DNA from: Spirochaetaceae bacterium
GTDB lineage: Bacteria; Spirochaetota; Spirochaetia; Treponematales; Rectinemataceae
DNA: 8,850 nt
Assembly (NCBI GenBank): GCA_016794765.1
Contig: JAEUJG010000453.1
Coordinates: forward strand, 1-8,850
Direction of reading: 5' to 3'
Shown in pieces: positions 1 to 7,127 of this stretch. Below the pieces are notes generated by a model. The model did no database searches. It was not told the DNA's origin and saw only the letters and a list, made by a program, of their open reading frames with translations. The position numbers and the translations under genes were made by a program. Numbering within the stretch: position 1 is the stretch's first letter; each line of letters begins with the position of its first letter.

Positions 1-6
1 CTACGA

Positions 7-34
7 GGGGAGGCCTTAGGGCCTCCCCATTTCT
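7..34 (+). terminator. terminator-like hairpin at the left edge
   Basis: A perfect 9-bp stem (GGGGAGGCC at 7-15 with GGCCTCCCC at 20-28) closes on a TTAG tetraloop and is followed by a weak T-rich stretch (ATTTCTC, 29-35). It probably ends or attenuates a gene that lies just outside the window. The T-tract is poor and no clear promoter lies between this hairpin and the ATPase gene at 89, so partial read-through into the transporter operon is likely. Inference: the upstream gene would be the substrate-binding lipoprotein that such transporters need. Confidence 0.6.
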
Positions 35-38
35 CAAC

Positions 39-71
39 CGCGCCCCCTGGCCCAGCGCCGAGCGGGGCGCG
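39..71 (+). other. leader hairpin before the ATPase gene
   Basis: The arms at 39-46 (CGCGCCCC) and 64-71 (GGGGCGCG) are perfectly complementary over 8 bp. The 17-nt loop could hold a small inner GGC/GCC pairing (49-51 with 57-59). The structure ends 7 nt before the Shine-Dalgarno sequence of the next gene. It could stabilise the 5' end of a processed transcript or affect ribosome access. In sequence this G/C-rich such a stem could also be incidental. Confidence 0.4.
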
Positions 72-78
72 CGCACGC

Positions 79-83
79 AGAGG
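79..83 (+). promoter_or_regulatory. ribosome binding site of the ATPase gene
   Basis: AGAGG lies 5 nt upstream of the ATG at 89 and supports that start. Confidence 0.6.
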
Positions 84-88
84 TTCCA

Positions 89-1714
89 ATGGGACAGGAA
101 AGTCCGCTTCTCTCCCTCGAGCACGTCTCGAAGGAGTTCTATGGCAATCGCGTCCTCCACGACGTCTGCTTCGAGCTTAGGAAGGGCGAGATTCTCGGCC
201 TCGTAGGCGAGAACGGCGCCGGCAAGACGACGCTCATGCGCATCCTCTTCGGGATGCCGGTGATCGCGGAGACGGGCGGATTCGGCGGTCGCGTCTGCAT
301 CGAGGGGCAGGAAATGAAGTTCCAGAGCCCCTTCGACGCCCTGGACGCCGGCATCGGCATGGTGCACCAGGAGTTCAGCCTGATTCCCGGCTTCACGACG
401 ACGGAAAACATCGTCCTGAACCGCGAGTCGATGAAGGCGAACGTCCTCAAGTACGTCTTCGGCGAACGGATGAGCGTCCTCGACCGTCCCGAGATGCGGC
501 GGCGGGCCGAGCGCGCCATCGCCAAGCTCGACGTCAAGCTCGACCCGGACATGCTCGTCTCCGAGATGCCCGTGGGCCACAAGCAGTTCACCGAGATCGC
601 CCGCGAGATCAACCGGGAGAAGACCCGGATCCTCGTCCTCGACGAGCCCACCGCCGTGCTCACGGAGAGCGAGGCCGAGATCCTCCTCGCCTCCCTGCGC
701 AAGCTCGCGGCCCAGGGCATCGCGATCATCTTCATCTCGCACCGCCTCCACGAGGTCGTGTCCGTGGCCGACCGCGTGGTCGTCCTCCGGGACGGCGGCG
801 TCGTCAAGGACACGCCGGTCGCCGGCGTCACGGTGCGCGACATCGCCTCCTGGATGGTCGGCCGCGACATCGCCACCGGCCGTACCGAGGCGGTCGCGGA
901 CCGCTCCGCCTCCCCGGAGCTCCTCCGGGTCGAGGGCCTCTGGGTCGACATGCCCGGCGAGCGCGTCCGGAGCGTGAACCTTTCCGTCCGGGAGGGCGAG
1001 ATCTTCGGCATCGGCGGCCTCGCCGGCCAGGGCAAGCTCGGCATCCCGAACGGCATCATGGGACTCCACCACGCGGCGGGCAAGGTCTTCGTCGCCGGCA
1101 AGGAGGTCCCGCTCAACGATCCCCGCGCGGCCCTCCTCGAGGGCATGGCCTTCGTTTCCGAGGACCGGCGCGGCGTCGGCCTCCTCCTCGACGAGAGCCT
1201 GGACTGGAACATCGCCTTCACCGCGATGCAGATCCAGGACCGCTACCTCAGGAAGGCCCTGGGCGGCCTCTTCAGGGTGCGCGACGAGAAGGCGATGCGC
1301 GAACTCGCCGAGGAGTACATCAAGCTCCTCGAGATCAAGTGCACGAGCCACCGCCAGGCCGCCAAGGAGCTCTCCGGCGGCAACCAGCAGAAGATCTGCC
1401 TGGCCAAGGCCTTCGCGGTCCGCCCGCGGCTCCTCTTCGTCTCCGAGCCCACGCGCGGCATCGACGTGGGCGCCAAGAAGCTCGTCCTCGACACGCTGCA
1501 CCGCTACAACCGCGAGTACGGCACGACGATCGTCATGGTCTCGTCCGAGCTCGAGGAGCTCAGGTCCATCTGCGACCGCGTCGCCATCGTCGACGAGGGC
1601 CGCATAGCCGGCATCCTCCCCCCGACCGCCGAGCTCGCCGAGTTCGGTTTCCTCATGTCCGGCGAGGCGGCCGCGGAAGCACAGGGCGACAAGAAGGAGG
1701 CCGCGCGTGCCTGA
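89..1714 (+). CDS. double-NBD ABC transporter ATPase (simple sugar/nucleoside type)
   Basis: This 541-residue protein has two fused nucleotide-binding domains, the normal layout for ATPases of the ribose (RbsA) and BMP/nucleoside (YufO, T. pallidum PnrC) families. It would sit on the cytoplasmic face of the two permeases and power import. NBD1 has a Walker A (GENGAGKTT, 40-48), Q-loop Q94, a Walker B ending in D185-E186 and switch H218, but a degenerate signature (MPVGHKQ, 160-166). NBD2 has a canonical signature (LSGGNQQK, 428-435). Its Walker A-like loop is GLAGQGKL (310-317), its Walker B reads LLFVSEP (S452 for the aspartate), and serine replaces the switch histidine (VSSELEEL, 484-491). 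One composite ATP site therefore looks complete and the other defective. The stop overlaps the next gene by 8 nt. Family is certain; nucleoside rather than sugar substrate is inferred from resemblance to the treponemal purine-nucleoside system. Confidence 0.93.
   Translation: MGQESPLLSLEHVSKEFYGNRVLHDVCFELRKGEILGLVGENGAGKTTLMRILFGMPVIAETGGFGGRVCIEGQEMKFQSPFDALDAGIGMVHQEFSLIPGFTTTENIVLNRESMKANVLKYVFGERMSVLDRPEMRRRAERAIAKLDVKLDPDMLVSEMPVGHKQFTEIAREINREKTRILVLDEPTAVLTESEAEILLASLRKLAAQGIAIIFISHRLHEVVSVADRVVVLRDGGVVKDTPVAGVTVRDIASWMVGRDIATGRTEAVADRSASPELLRVEGLWVDMPGERVRSVNLSVREGEIFGIGGLAGQGKLGIPNGIMGLHHAAGKVFVAGKEVPLNDPRAALLEGMAFVSEDRRGVGLLLDESLDWNIAFTAMQIQDRYLRKALGGLFRVRDEKAMRELAEEYIKLLEIKCTSHRQAAKELSGGNQQKICLAKAFAVRPRLLFVSEPTRGIDVGAKKLVLDTLHRYNREYGTTIVMVSSELEELRSICDRVAIVDEGRIAGILPPTAELAEFGFLMSGEAAAEAQGDKKEAARA
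1694..1700 (+). promoter_or_regulatory. strong Shine-Dalgarno deciding a GTG start
   Basis: AAGGAGG, inside the end of the ATPase gene, lies 6 nt before the GTG at 1707. It supports this non-ATG start and the 8-nt overlap. The next in-frame ATG (residue 27) would fall inside the first membrane helix. Confidence 0.8.
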
Positions 1715-2750
1715 CCTCAAGAAATTCATCACCGACTTCGGCTGGCCGCGGATCATCATTTTCCTCTTCCTCATCTTCCTCTTTATGGCCGCGCCCTTCG
1801 TCAACGTCCGGATCGACGCCTCGATCGCCGACGTGCTCAACCGCTTCGGCCAGTCCGCCGTCCTCGTGTTGGCCCTCGTGCCGATGGTCCAGGCCGGCTG
1901 CGGCCTCAACTTCGGCCTGCCCCTGGGCATCATCGGCGGCCTCATCGGCGCCACGATGTCCATGCAGTTCGGCCTCGTCGGCTTCGCAGGCTTCTTCGGC
2001 GCGATCGCCCTGGCGGCGCCCTTCGCGCTGGCCTTCGGCTGGGGCTACGGCCGCCTCCTCAACAAGGTCAAGGGCGAGGAGATGACGATCGCCATGTACG
2101 TCGGCTTCGCCAGCGTCATGCTCATGAGCATCATGTGGCTGATCCTGCCCTACAACAGCCCGAAGATGGTCTGGGGCTACGCCGGCAAGGGCCTCAGGAC
2201 GACGATCTCCGTCGAGGGTTACTGGTCCAAGATCCTGAACGACTTCCTCGCCGTCCGGATCGGCAAGTTCTTCATCTTCCCGACGGGCCTCATCCTCTTC
2301 GTCTGCTTCTGCGCCTTCCTGATGTGGCTCTTCCTCAGGACCAAGACCGGCACGGCGATGACGGCCGTCGGCTCCAATCCCGACTACGCGCGCGCCTCGG
2401 GCATCAGCGTGGACAAGATGCGGACGATCTCCGTCATGCTCTCCACCCTCCTCGGCGCCGTGGGCATCATCGTCTACGAGCAGAGCTTCGGCTTCATCCA
2501 GCTCTACGACTCGCCCCTCTTCATGGGTTTCCCCGCCGTCGCGGCCCTCCTCATCGGCGGCGCCTCGGTGAACAAGGCGAGCATGGTGAACGTCCTCGTC
2601 GGAACCATCCTATTCCAGGGCCTGCTCACGATGACGCCCTCCGTCATCAACAGCCTGCTCCAGAACGACATGTCGGAGGTCATCCGCATCATGGTGTCCA
2701 ACGGCATCATCCTTTACGCGCTGACGCGGAAGACGAAGGTGACCAAATGA
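1707..2750 (+). CDS. ABC transporter permease, first subunit (BPD_transp_2-like)
   Basis: This 347-residue integral membrane protein is very hydrophobic, with roughly nine or ten likely membrane segments. The first is at about 16-33; others lie near 50-62, 69-112, 127-147, 187-210, 240-257, 274-288, 293-310 and 325-340. Family-type motifs are GLNFG (66-70), NKVKGEEM (119-126), the cytoplasmic VGSNPDYARASGI (221-233, the VGxN...A..xGI element of ribose/nucleoside permeases, probably near the ATPase contact) and IGGASV (283-288). It starts at a GTG with an excellent ribosome binding site and overlaps the ATPase gene by 8 nt; its stop overlaps the next start (ATGA). It pairs in sequence with the second permease, so the pore is probably a heterodimer. 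The substrate cannot be read from the sequence. Confidence 0.9.
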   Translation: MPDLKKFITDFGWPRIIIFLFLIFLFMAAPFVNVRIDASIADVLNRFGQSAVLVLALVPMVQAGCGLNFGLPLGIIGGLIGATMSMQFGLVGFAGFFGAIALAAPFALAFGWGYGRLLNKVKGEEMTIAMYVGFASVMLMSIMWLILPYNSPKMVWGYAGKGLRTTISVEGYWSKILNDFLAVRIGKFFIFPTGLILFVCFCAFLMWLFLRTKTGTAMTAVGSNPDYARASGISVDKMRTISVMLSTLLGAVGIIVYEQSFGFIQLYDSPLFMGFPAVAALLIGGASVNKASMVNVLVGTILFQGLLTMTPSVINSLLQNDMSEVIRIMVSNGIILYALTRKTKVTK

Positions 2751-3865
2751 GCGGAAAGCGCAGCATCGGCCGTTTCCTCCGGGACAACGCGGTCGTCCTC
2801 ATCTTCCTGGCCCTCACGGTCGCGGCGATCAAGCCCTCGGGCTACTCCCTCGCCTACATCGGCCAGGAGATCATCACGCGCCTCGGGCGCAACTCCTTCC
2901 TCGTCCTCGCCCTCCTCCTGCCGATCTTCGCGGGCATGGGCCTCAACTTCGGCATGACCCTCGGCGCGATGGCGGGCCAGGTCGGCCTCATCTTCGCGGT
3001 CGACTGGGGCGTCGCCGGCTGGCGCGGCCTCGTCTTCGCCGTCCTCATCGGCGTTCCCATCTCCGTCTTCCTGGGTTGGGTCTGCGGCAAGGTGATGAAC
3101 AAGGCCAAGGGCCGCGAGATGGTCACGGGCTACATCCTCGCCTTCTTCATGGACGGCGTGTACCAGTTCTTCGTGCTCTACATGCTCGGCCAGGCGATTC
3201 CCATCCGCTCGAGCTCCATTCTCCTCTCGCGCGGCTACGGCATCCGCAACACGCTGAACCTGCAGATCGTGCGCCAGTCGCTCGACACGATCGTACCCTT
3301 GAAGATCGGGCCCTTCATGTTCCCGATCGTGACCTTCCTGGTCATCGCCGCGCTCTGCGTCTTCGTCGTCTGGTTCAAGAAGATCAAGCTCGGCCAGGAC
3401 ATGCGCGCGGTCGGCAACGACATCGTGGTCGCCGACGCCGCGGGCGTGCCCGTGGAGCGGACGCGCATCATCGCGATCATCATCTCCACGGTCCTCGCCT
3501 GCGTGGGCCAGGTCATCTTCCTCCAGAACATGGGCACGATGGCCACCTACAGCGCCCACACCCAGACGGGCTTCTTCGCGGTCGCCGCGATCCTCGTCGG
3601 CGGCGCCTCGGTCAAGCGCGCCGGACTCCCGAACGTCTTCATCGGCGTCATCCTCCTCCACGCGCTGTTCGTCGTCTCCCCGATGGCCGGCCAGCGGCTC
3701 TTCGGATCGGCGATGATCGGCGAGTACTTCAGGCAGTTCATCGGCTACGGCATCATCGCGCTTTCGCTGGTCCTCTACGCCTGGCGCGCGCGCAAGGAAG
3801 CGGCCGCCGCCCGCGCGCTGCAGCGCGAGGGCGAGGCCGCCCCCGTCAACGGAGGTGCCGCATGA
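2747..3865 (+). CDS. ABC transporter permease, second subunit (BPD_transp_2-like)
   Basis: This 372-residue membrane protein is a diverged paralogue of the preceding permease. The same landmarks occur at nearly the same positions: GLNFG (65-69), NKAKGREM (118-125), VGNDIVVADAAGV (222-234) and VGGASV (284-289). Hydrophobic stretches lie near 14-28, 50-64, 70-84, 94-113, 126-148, 190-209, 239-259, 274-287, 294-311 and 329-346. The chosen start is the ATG at 2747, which overlaps the previous stop as ATGA and has a weak GAAGGTGA upstream; the frame stays open further upstream but that part is only a shadow of the first permease. The C-terminus (346-372) is a hydrophilic tail rich in Ala, Arg and Glu, absent from the first subunit. 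The stop overlaps the next start, again as ATGA. Together with the first permease and the ATPase it should form the import channel. Confidence 0.9.
   Translation: MSGKRSIGRFLRDNAVVLIFLALTVAAIKPSGYSLAYIGQEIITRLGRNSFLVLALLLPIFAGMGLNFGMTLGAMAGQVGLIFAVDWGVAGWRGLVFAVLIGVPISVFLGWVCGKVMNKAKGREMVTGYILAFFMDGVYQFFVLYMLGQAIPIRSSSILLSRGYGIRNTLNLQIVRQSLDTIVPLKIGPFMFPIVTFLVIAALCVFVVWFKKIKLGQDMRAVGNDIVVADAAGVPVERTRIIAIIISTVLACVGQVIFLQNMGTMATYSAHTQTGFFAVAAILVGGASVKRAGLPNVFIGVILLHALFVVSPMAGQRLFGSAMIGEYFRQFIGYGIIALSLVLYAWRARKEAAAARALQREGEAAPVNGGAA
3851..3857 (+). promoter_or_regulatory. ribosome binding site of the small membrane protein gene
   Basis: GGAGGTG lies inside the last codons of the second permease, with the GGAGG core 6 nt from the ATG at 3862. 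This good site shows that the small protein is meant to be translated and fixes its start. Confidence 0.75.
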
Positions 3866-4389
3866 GCGCACAGACCAAAGGCTTCAAGCTCGACCCGGTC
3901 CGCCTGGCGGTCAGGGCCGCCCTCGTCCTCGCCTACCTCGCCCTCGGCGCGGCGGTCTTCCTGAGCGGCCGGACCCACACGGTCATCGTCGACTACAAGG
4001 GAGCCGAGGACGGCTCCTACCAAGCGGTCGAGCAGGTTTCCGTCACCGTCGGCGAAAACGAGGCCCTCGAGTACATGGGCGGCGACTTCCGCGACAAGGT
4101 GACCGTGCGGAGCCAGCGCCAGAAGCTCGTCATCGAGCCCTTCTCCGGCGGGGACAAGATCGAGAAGACCTTCACCATTCCGGTCGGCACCGACGTCATC
4201 CTTCTTTCCGTGGCCAAGGCCGCGGCCGGGATCGAGCCCTTCGTCGAGACCTTCGTGGCCTCGACGGTCCGGGAGAACACCGACGACGCCGGTTCGGGCG
4301 AGGCCTTCACCTCCCCCGAATCCACGTCGGCGACCGATCCGGCCACGGCGCCGCCCTCGGACGCCCCGCCGGCTCCTCCCGCTCCCTGA
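3862..4389 (+). CDS. small membrane-anchored protein of unknown function, last gene of the transporter operon
   Basis: I cannot assign a function. The 175-residue product has a short basic N-terminus (K6, K9, R14, R18), one hydrophobic segment at about 16-35 and then a soluble region, so it is predicted to be N-in with about 140 residues outside the membrane. The anchor lacks a cysteine lipobox, so it is probably a signal anchor rather than a lipoprotein signal. Residues 36-135 alternate polar and hydrophobic positions (TVIVDYKG, VSVTVGEN, KVTVRSQR, KLVIEPF), suggesting a compact beta-rich domain. Residues 140-175 form a low-complexity Asp/Ser/Thr then Pro/Ala tail. It overlaps the second permease by ATGA, has its own good ribosome binding site and is followed by the operon terminator, so it is very likely an accessory part of the transporter. 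I recall similar small proteins beside spirochaetal permeases carrying only a DUF label (perhaps DUF6672), unverified. Confidence 0.82.
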   Translation: MSAQTKGFKLDPVRLAVRAALVLAYLALGAAVFLSGRTHTVIVDYKGAEDGSYQAVEQVSVTVGENEALEYMGGDFRDKVTVRSQRQKLVIEPFSGGDKIEKTFTIPVGTDVILLSVAKAAAGIEPFVETFVASTVRENTDDAGSGEAFTSPESTSATDPATAPPSDAPPAPPAP

Positions 4390-4410
4390 GCGGCGTTTCC
4401 CCGTTCTTAC

Positions 4411-4443
4411 AAGGACGTCCGGCCCGCGCCGGGCGTCCTTTTT
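4411..4443 (+). terminator. intrinsic terminator of the transporter operon
   Basis: A 13-bp stem pairs 4411-4423 with 4428-4440 (one G-T wobble at 4418/4433) around a CCGC loop. A run of five T (4439-4443) ends the structure. It starts 21 nt after the stop of the small membrane protein gene and separates the transporter operon from leuS. Confidence 0.88.
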
Positions 4444-4466
4444 CGTTCACCCGGCGGCGACGGCAC

Positions 4467-4510
4467 GGCGCCGCGGGCGGGCCGCGGCGCCACGGCGGCC
4501 GCGGGGCCGC
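4467..4510. repeat. two adjacent G/C inverted repeats upstream of leuS
   Basis: The first is a perfect 10-bp inverted repeat, GGCGCCGCGG (4467-4476) and CCGCGGCGCC (4482-4491), with a 5-nt spacer. The second is a 6-bp repeat, GCGGCC (4495-4500) and GGCCGC (4505-4510), with a 4-nt spacer. Both lie between the operon terminator and the leuS -35 box (10 bp downstream). Neither is followed by a T-run, so they are not ordinary terminators. They could be protein-binding palindromes, but very high GC content makes such repeats easier to find by chance. Confidence 0.5.
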
Positions 4511-4519
4511 GCGGCGAGC

Positions 4520-4549
4520 TTGAAACGGCTCGCGGCCATAAGGTATCAT
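4520..4549 (+). promoter_or_regulatory. sigma70-type promoter of leuS
   Basis: TTGAAA (4520-4525) and TATCAT (4544-4549) each match the -35 and -10 consensus at five of six positions and are 18 bp apart. Transcription would start near 4556, giving a leader of about 38 nt. That is too short for a T-box or a leader-peptide attenuator, so leuS is probably expressed without amino-acid-responsive leader control. Confidence 0.75.
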
Positions 4550-4580
4550 CCTTCGAAATACCGCGCGAACGACGGCAGTC

Positions 4581-4587
4581 GAGGGAG
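4581..4587 (+). promoter_or_regulatory. ribosome binding site of leuS
   Basis: GAGGGAG ends 6 nt before the ATG at 4594 and fixes the start. Confidence 0.75.
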
Positions 4588-4593
4588 CACTCC

Positions 4594-7038
4594 ATGGCGA
4601 AGTATCCGTTCACCGAGATCGAGAAAAAGTGGCAGCGGCGCTGGGACGAGGGCAAGTCCTACCGCGTGCTCGAGGACCCGAAATTCCCGAAGGAAAAACG
4701 GCGCTACGTCCTCGACATGTTCCCCTATCCCTCCGGCGCCGGCCTCCACGCCGGCCACGTGGAAAACTACACGATCACCGACATCTACAGCCGCTATCTC
4801 CGGATGAACGGCTTCAACGTCCTCCACCCGATGGGCTTCGACGCCTTCGGCCTCCCCGCGGAGAATTACGCGATCAAGACCGGCACCCACCCGGCCGTGA
4901 CGACGCAGGCCAACGTCGACAAGTTCCGCGAGCAGATCAAGTCCATGGGCTTCCTCTACGACTGGGACCGCGAGCTTTCGACGACCGACGTCGAGTACTA
5001 CAAGTGGACCCAGTGGATCTTCCTCCAGCTCTACAAGGCCGGCCTCGCCTACGAGTCCGACAAGCCGATCAACTGGTGCCCCTCCTGCAAGACCGGCCTC
5101 GCGAACGAGGAGGTCGTGGACGGGGAGTGCGAGCGCTGTCACACCAAGGTGACGCGGAAGAAGCTCCGCCAGTGGGTCCTCAAGATCACCGCCTACGCCG
5201 ACCGCCTCCTCGCGGACATCGACAAGGTGGACTGGCCGGAGCCGATCAAGCAGATGCAGCGCAACTGGATCGGCCGCAGCGAGGGCGCGACCGTGCGCTT
5301 CGCCGTGGACGGGACGGGCGACCTCATCGAGGTCTTCACCACGCGGCCCGACACCCTCTTCGGCGCGACCTACATGGTCCTGGCGCCCGAGCACGCCCTG
5401 GTTCCCAAGATCACCTCCGCCGCGCATCGCGCCGCCGTGGACGGCTACGTCGAGGCCGCCGCCCGCAAGAGCGATCTCGAGCGCACCGACCTCGCCAAGG
5501 ACAAGTCCGGCGTCTTCACCGGCGCCTACGCCCTCAACCCGGTCAACGGGAAGCGCATCCCGATCTGGATCTCGGACTACGTCCTCGCGTCCTACGGCAC
5601 TGGCGCCATCATGGCCGTGCCCGCGCACGACGGCCGCGACTGGGACTTCGCCAAGAAGTTCGGCCTGCCGATCATCCAGGTCGTAGCGCCCGAAGGCAGC
5701 GTCGAGGCGAAGCTCGGCTCCTGCCCCGACGAGCCTCCCGCCTGCACCGAGGCCGACGGCGTCGCGATCAACTCCGGGCAGTTCACCGGCATGCCGACGG
5801 GCGAGACCAAGAAGGCCATGACGAAGTGGCTGGAGGCCCAGGGTCTCGGCAAGCTCGCGGTGAACTACAAGCTCCGCGACTGGCTCTTCAGCCGCCAGCG
5901 CTACTGGGGCGAGCCGATGCCCCTCGTCCACTGCGAAAAGTGCGGCGTCGTGCCCCTGCCCGAATCGGAGCTGCCCCTCCTCCTGCCCGAGGTGAAGAGC
6001 TACGAGCCCTCCGGCACGGGCGAAAGCCCCCTCGCTAACATCCCCGAGTGGGTGAACACGAAGTGCCCGACCTGCGGCGGCCCCGCGCGCCGGGAGACCA
6101 ACACGATGCCCCAGTGGGCCGGTTCCTGCTGGTACTACCTCCGCTACATCGACCCGCGGAACCCGGGTTCCTTCGTCGACCGGAGCAAGATGGACTACTG
6201 GATGCCCGTCGACCTCTACGTCGGCGGCGCGGAACACGCCGTCCTTCACCTCCTCTACGCGCGCTTCTGGCACAAGGTCCTCTTCGACCTCGGCCTCGTC
6301 AACTCGGACGAGCCCTTCACCCGCCTCGTGAACCAGGGCCAGATCCTGGGCACGGACGGCCAGCGCATGTCCAAGTCGCGCGGCAACACGGTCAATCCCG
6401 ACGACTACATCGCCGAGTGCGGCGCCGACGCGCTTCGCGTCTTCATCATGTTCATGGGTCCCATCGAGGCCGAGAAGCCCTGGTCCACCGCGGGCCTCAC
6501 CGGCGTCGTGCGCTTCCTGGAGCGCTGCTGGGCCCTGGGCGAAAAGCCCGTGGTCGAGGGCGCTGGCGACGCCGCCCTGGTGAAGCTCCTCCACAAGACG
6601 GTGAAGAAGGTGTCCGCCGACTCGGGCACGATGAACTACAACACCGCGATTTCGCAGATGATGGTCTACTCCGCCGAGCTCGCCAGGCTCGAGAGCCTGC
6701 CGCGCTCCCTCTACGAGCCCCTCGTCCTCATGGTCGCGCCCTACGCGCCCCATCTCGCCGAGGAGCTCTGGGAAAAGCTCGGCCACAAGGACGGCATCGC
6801 CGCCGCCTCCTGGCCGACCTACGAGGAGGCCCTCTGCGTCGACGACGAGAAGGAAATCGTCGTCCAGGTCAACGGCAAGATCCGCGAGCGCTTCCAGACC
6901 GCCTCCGGCACGCCGGAAGCCGAGCTCGAGGCCAAGGCCCGCGCCTTCCCGAAGGTCCAGGAATGGATCGCCGGCAAGGAGATCGCCAAGGTCATCGTCG
7001 TCAAGGACAAGCTCGTCAACATCGTCGTCAAGGGCTAG
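4594..7038 (+). CDS. leuS: leucyl-tRNA synthetase (LeuRS)
   Basis: This cytoplasmic class I enzyme attaches leucine to tRNA-Leu using ATP. At 814 residues it is complete and slightly shorter than the E. coli enzyme. The HIGH-type ATP motif is HAGH (52-55) within FPYPSGAGLHAGH. The KMSKS loop reads RMSKS (591-595). A zinc-ribbon-like pair CPSC...CERC (162/165 and 179/182) lies early in the protein, with a second CEKC...CPTC set at 447/450 and 491/494. The CP1 editing domain (about 225-420) keeps the threonine-rich TTRPDT (249-254) and the conserved aspartate of VPAHDGRDW (D346), so post-transfer proofreading should work. The C-terminal part ends in a small domain with the VQVNGKIRERF element (757-767), as expected for bacterial LeuRS. 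It has its own promoter and terminator and looks functionally unrelated to its neighbours. Confidence 0.98.
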   Translation: MAKYPFTEIEKKWQRRWDEGKSYRVLEDPKFPKEKRRYVLDMFPYPSGAGLHAGHVENYTITDIYSRYLRMNGFNVLHPMGFDAFGLPAENYAIKTGTHPAVTTQANVDKFREQIKSMGFLYDWDRELSTTDVEYYKWTQWIFLQLYKAGLAYESDKPINWCPSCKTGLANEEVVDGECERCHTKVTRKKLRQWVLKITAYADRLLADIDKVDWPEPIKQMQRNWIGRSEGATVRFAVDGTGDLIEVFTTRPDTLFGATYMVLAPEHALVPKITSAAHRAAVDGYVEAAARKSDLERTDLAKDKSGVFTGAYALNPVNGKRIPIWISDYVLASYGTGAIMAVPAHDGRDWDFAKKFGLPIIQVVAPEGSVEAKLGSCPDEPPACTEADGVAINSGQFTGMPTGETKKAMTKWLEAQGLGKLAVNYKLRDWLFSRQRYWGEPMPLVHCEKCGVVPLPESELPLLLPEVKSYEPSGTGESPLANIPEWVNTKCPTCGGPARRETNTMPQWAGSCWYYLRYIDPRNPGSFVDRSKMDYWMPVDLYVGGAEHAVLHLLYARFWHKVLFDLGLVNSDEPFTRLVNQGQILGTDGQRMSKSRGNTVNPDDYIAECGADALRVFIMFMGPIEAEKPWSTAGLTGVVRFLERCWALGEKPVVEGAGDAALVKLLHKTVKKVSADSGTMNYNTAISQMMVYSAELARLESLPRSLYEPLVLMVAPYAPHLAEELWEKLGHKDGIAAASWPTYEEALCVDDEKEIVVQVNGKIRERFQTASGTPEAELEAKARAFPKVQEWIAGKEIAKVIVVKDKLVNIVVKG

Positions 7039-7065
7039 GCGCCCCCGGCGGAGGACGCAAGGGAC

Positions 7066-7109
7066 GACCCGCGGCGCGGGGCCGAATGGCCCTGGCCGCG
7101 GGTCTTTTT
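7066..7109 (+). terminator. intrinsic terminator of leuS
   Basis: The outer stem pairs GACCCGCGGC (7066-7075) with GCCGCGGGTC (7095-7104). After a small internal loop, an inner stem pairs GGGCC (7079-7083) with GGCCC (7088-7092) around a GAAT loop. Five T (7105-7109) follow immediately. It begins 27 nt after the leuS stop. Confidence 0.9.
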
Positions 7110-7127
7110 GTCCGATTCGGCGAGGTG

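Noticed and set aside
2135..2746. N-terminal extension of the second permease frame upstream of the ATG at 2747
   Set aside because: The translation there is His/Arg/Pro-rich and overlaps the first permease in another frame. The ATGA junction and homology to the first permease place the start at 2747.
2714..3871. Minus-strand open frame (385 codons) antisense to the second permease
   Set aside because: It is a compositional shadow with a highly acidic and histidine-rich translation. The + strand encodes a clear permease.
3861..4389. Small membrane protein as a substrate-binding lipoprotein of the transporter
   Set aside because: At 175 residues it is far too small for a BMP-type binding protein, and no cysteine follows the hydrophobic segment.
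4550..4593. Possible T-box or attenuator in the leuS leader
   Set aside because: The predicted leader is only about 38 nt, with no specifier stem, T-box core or leucine-rich leader peptide.
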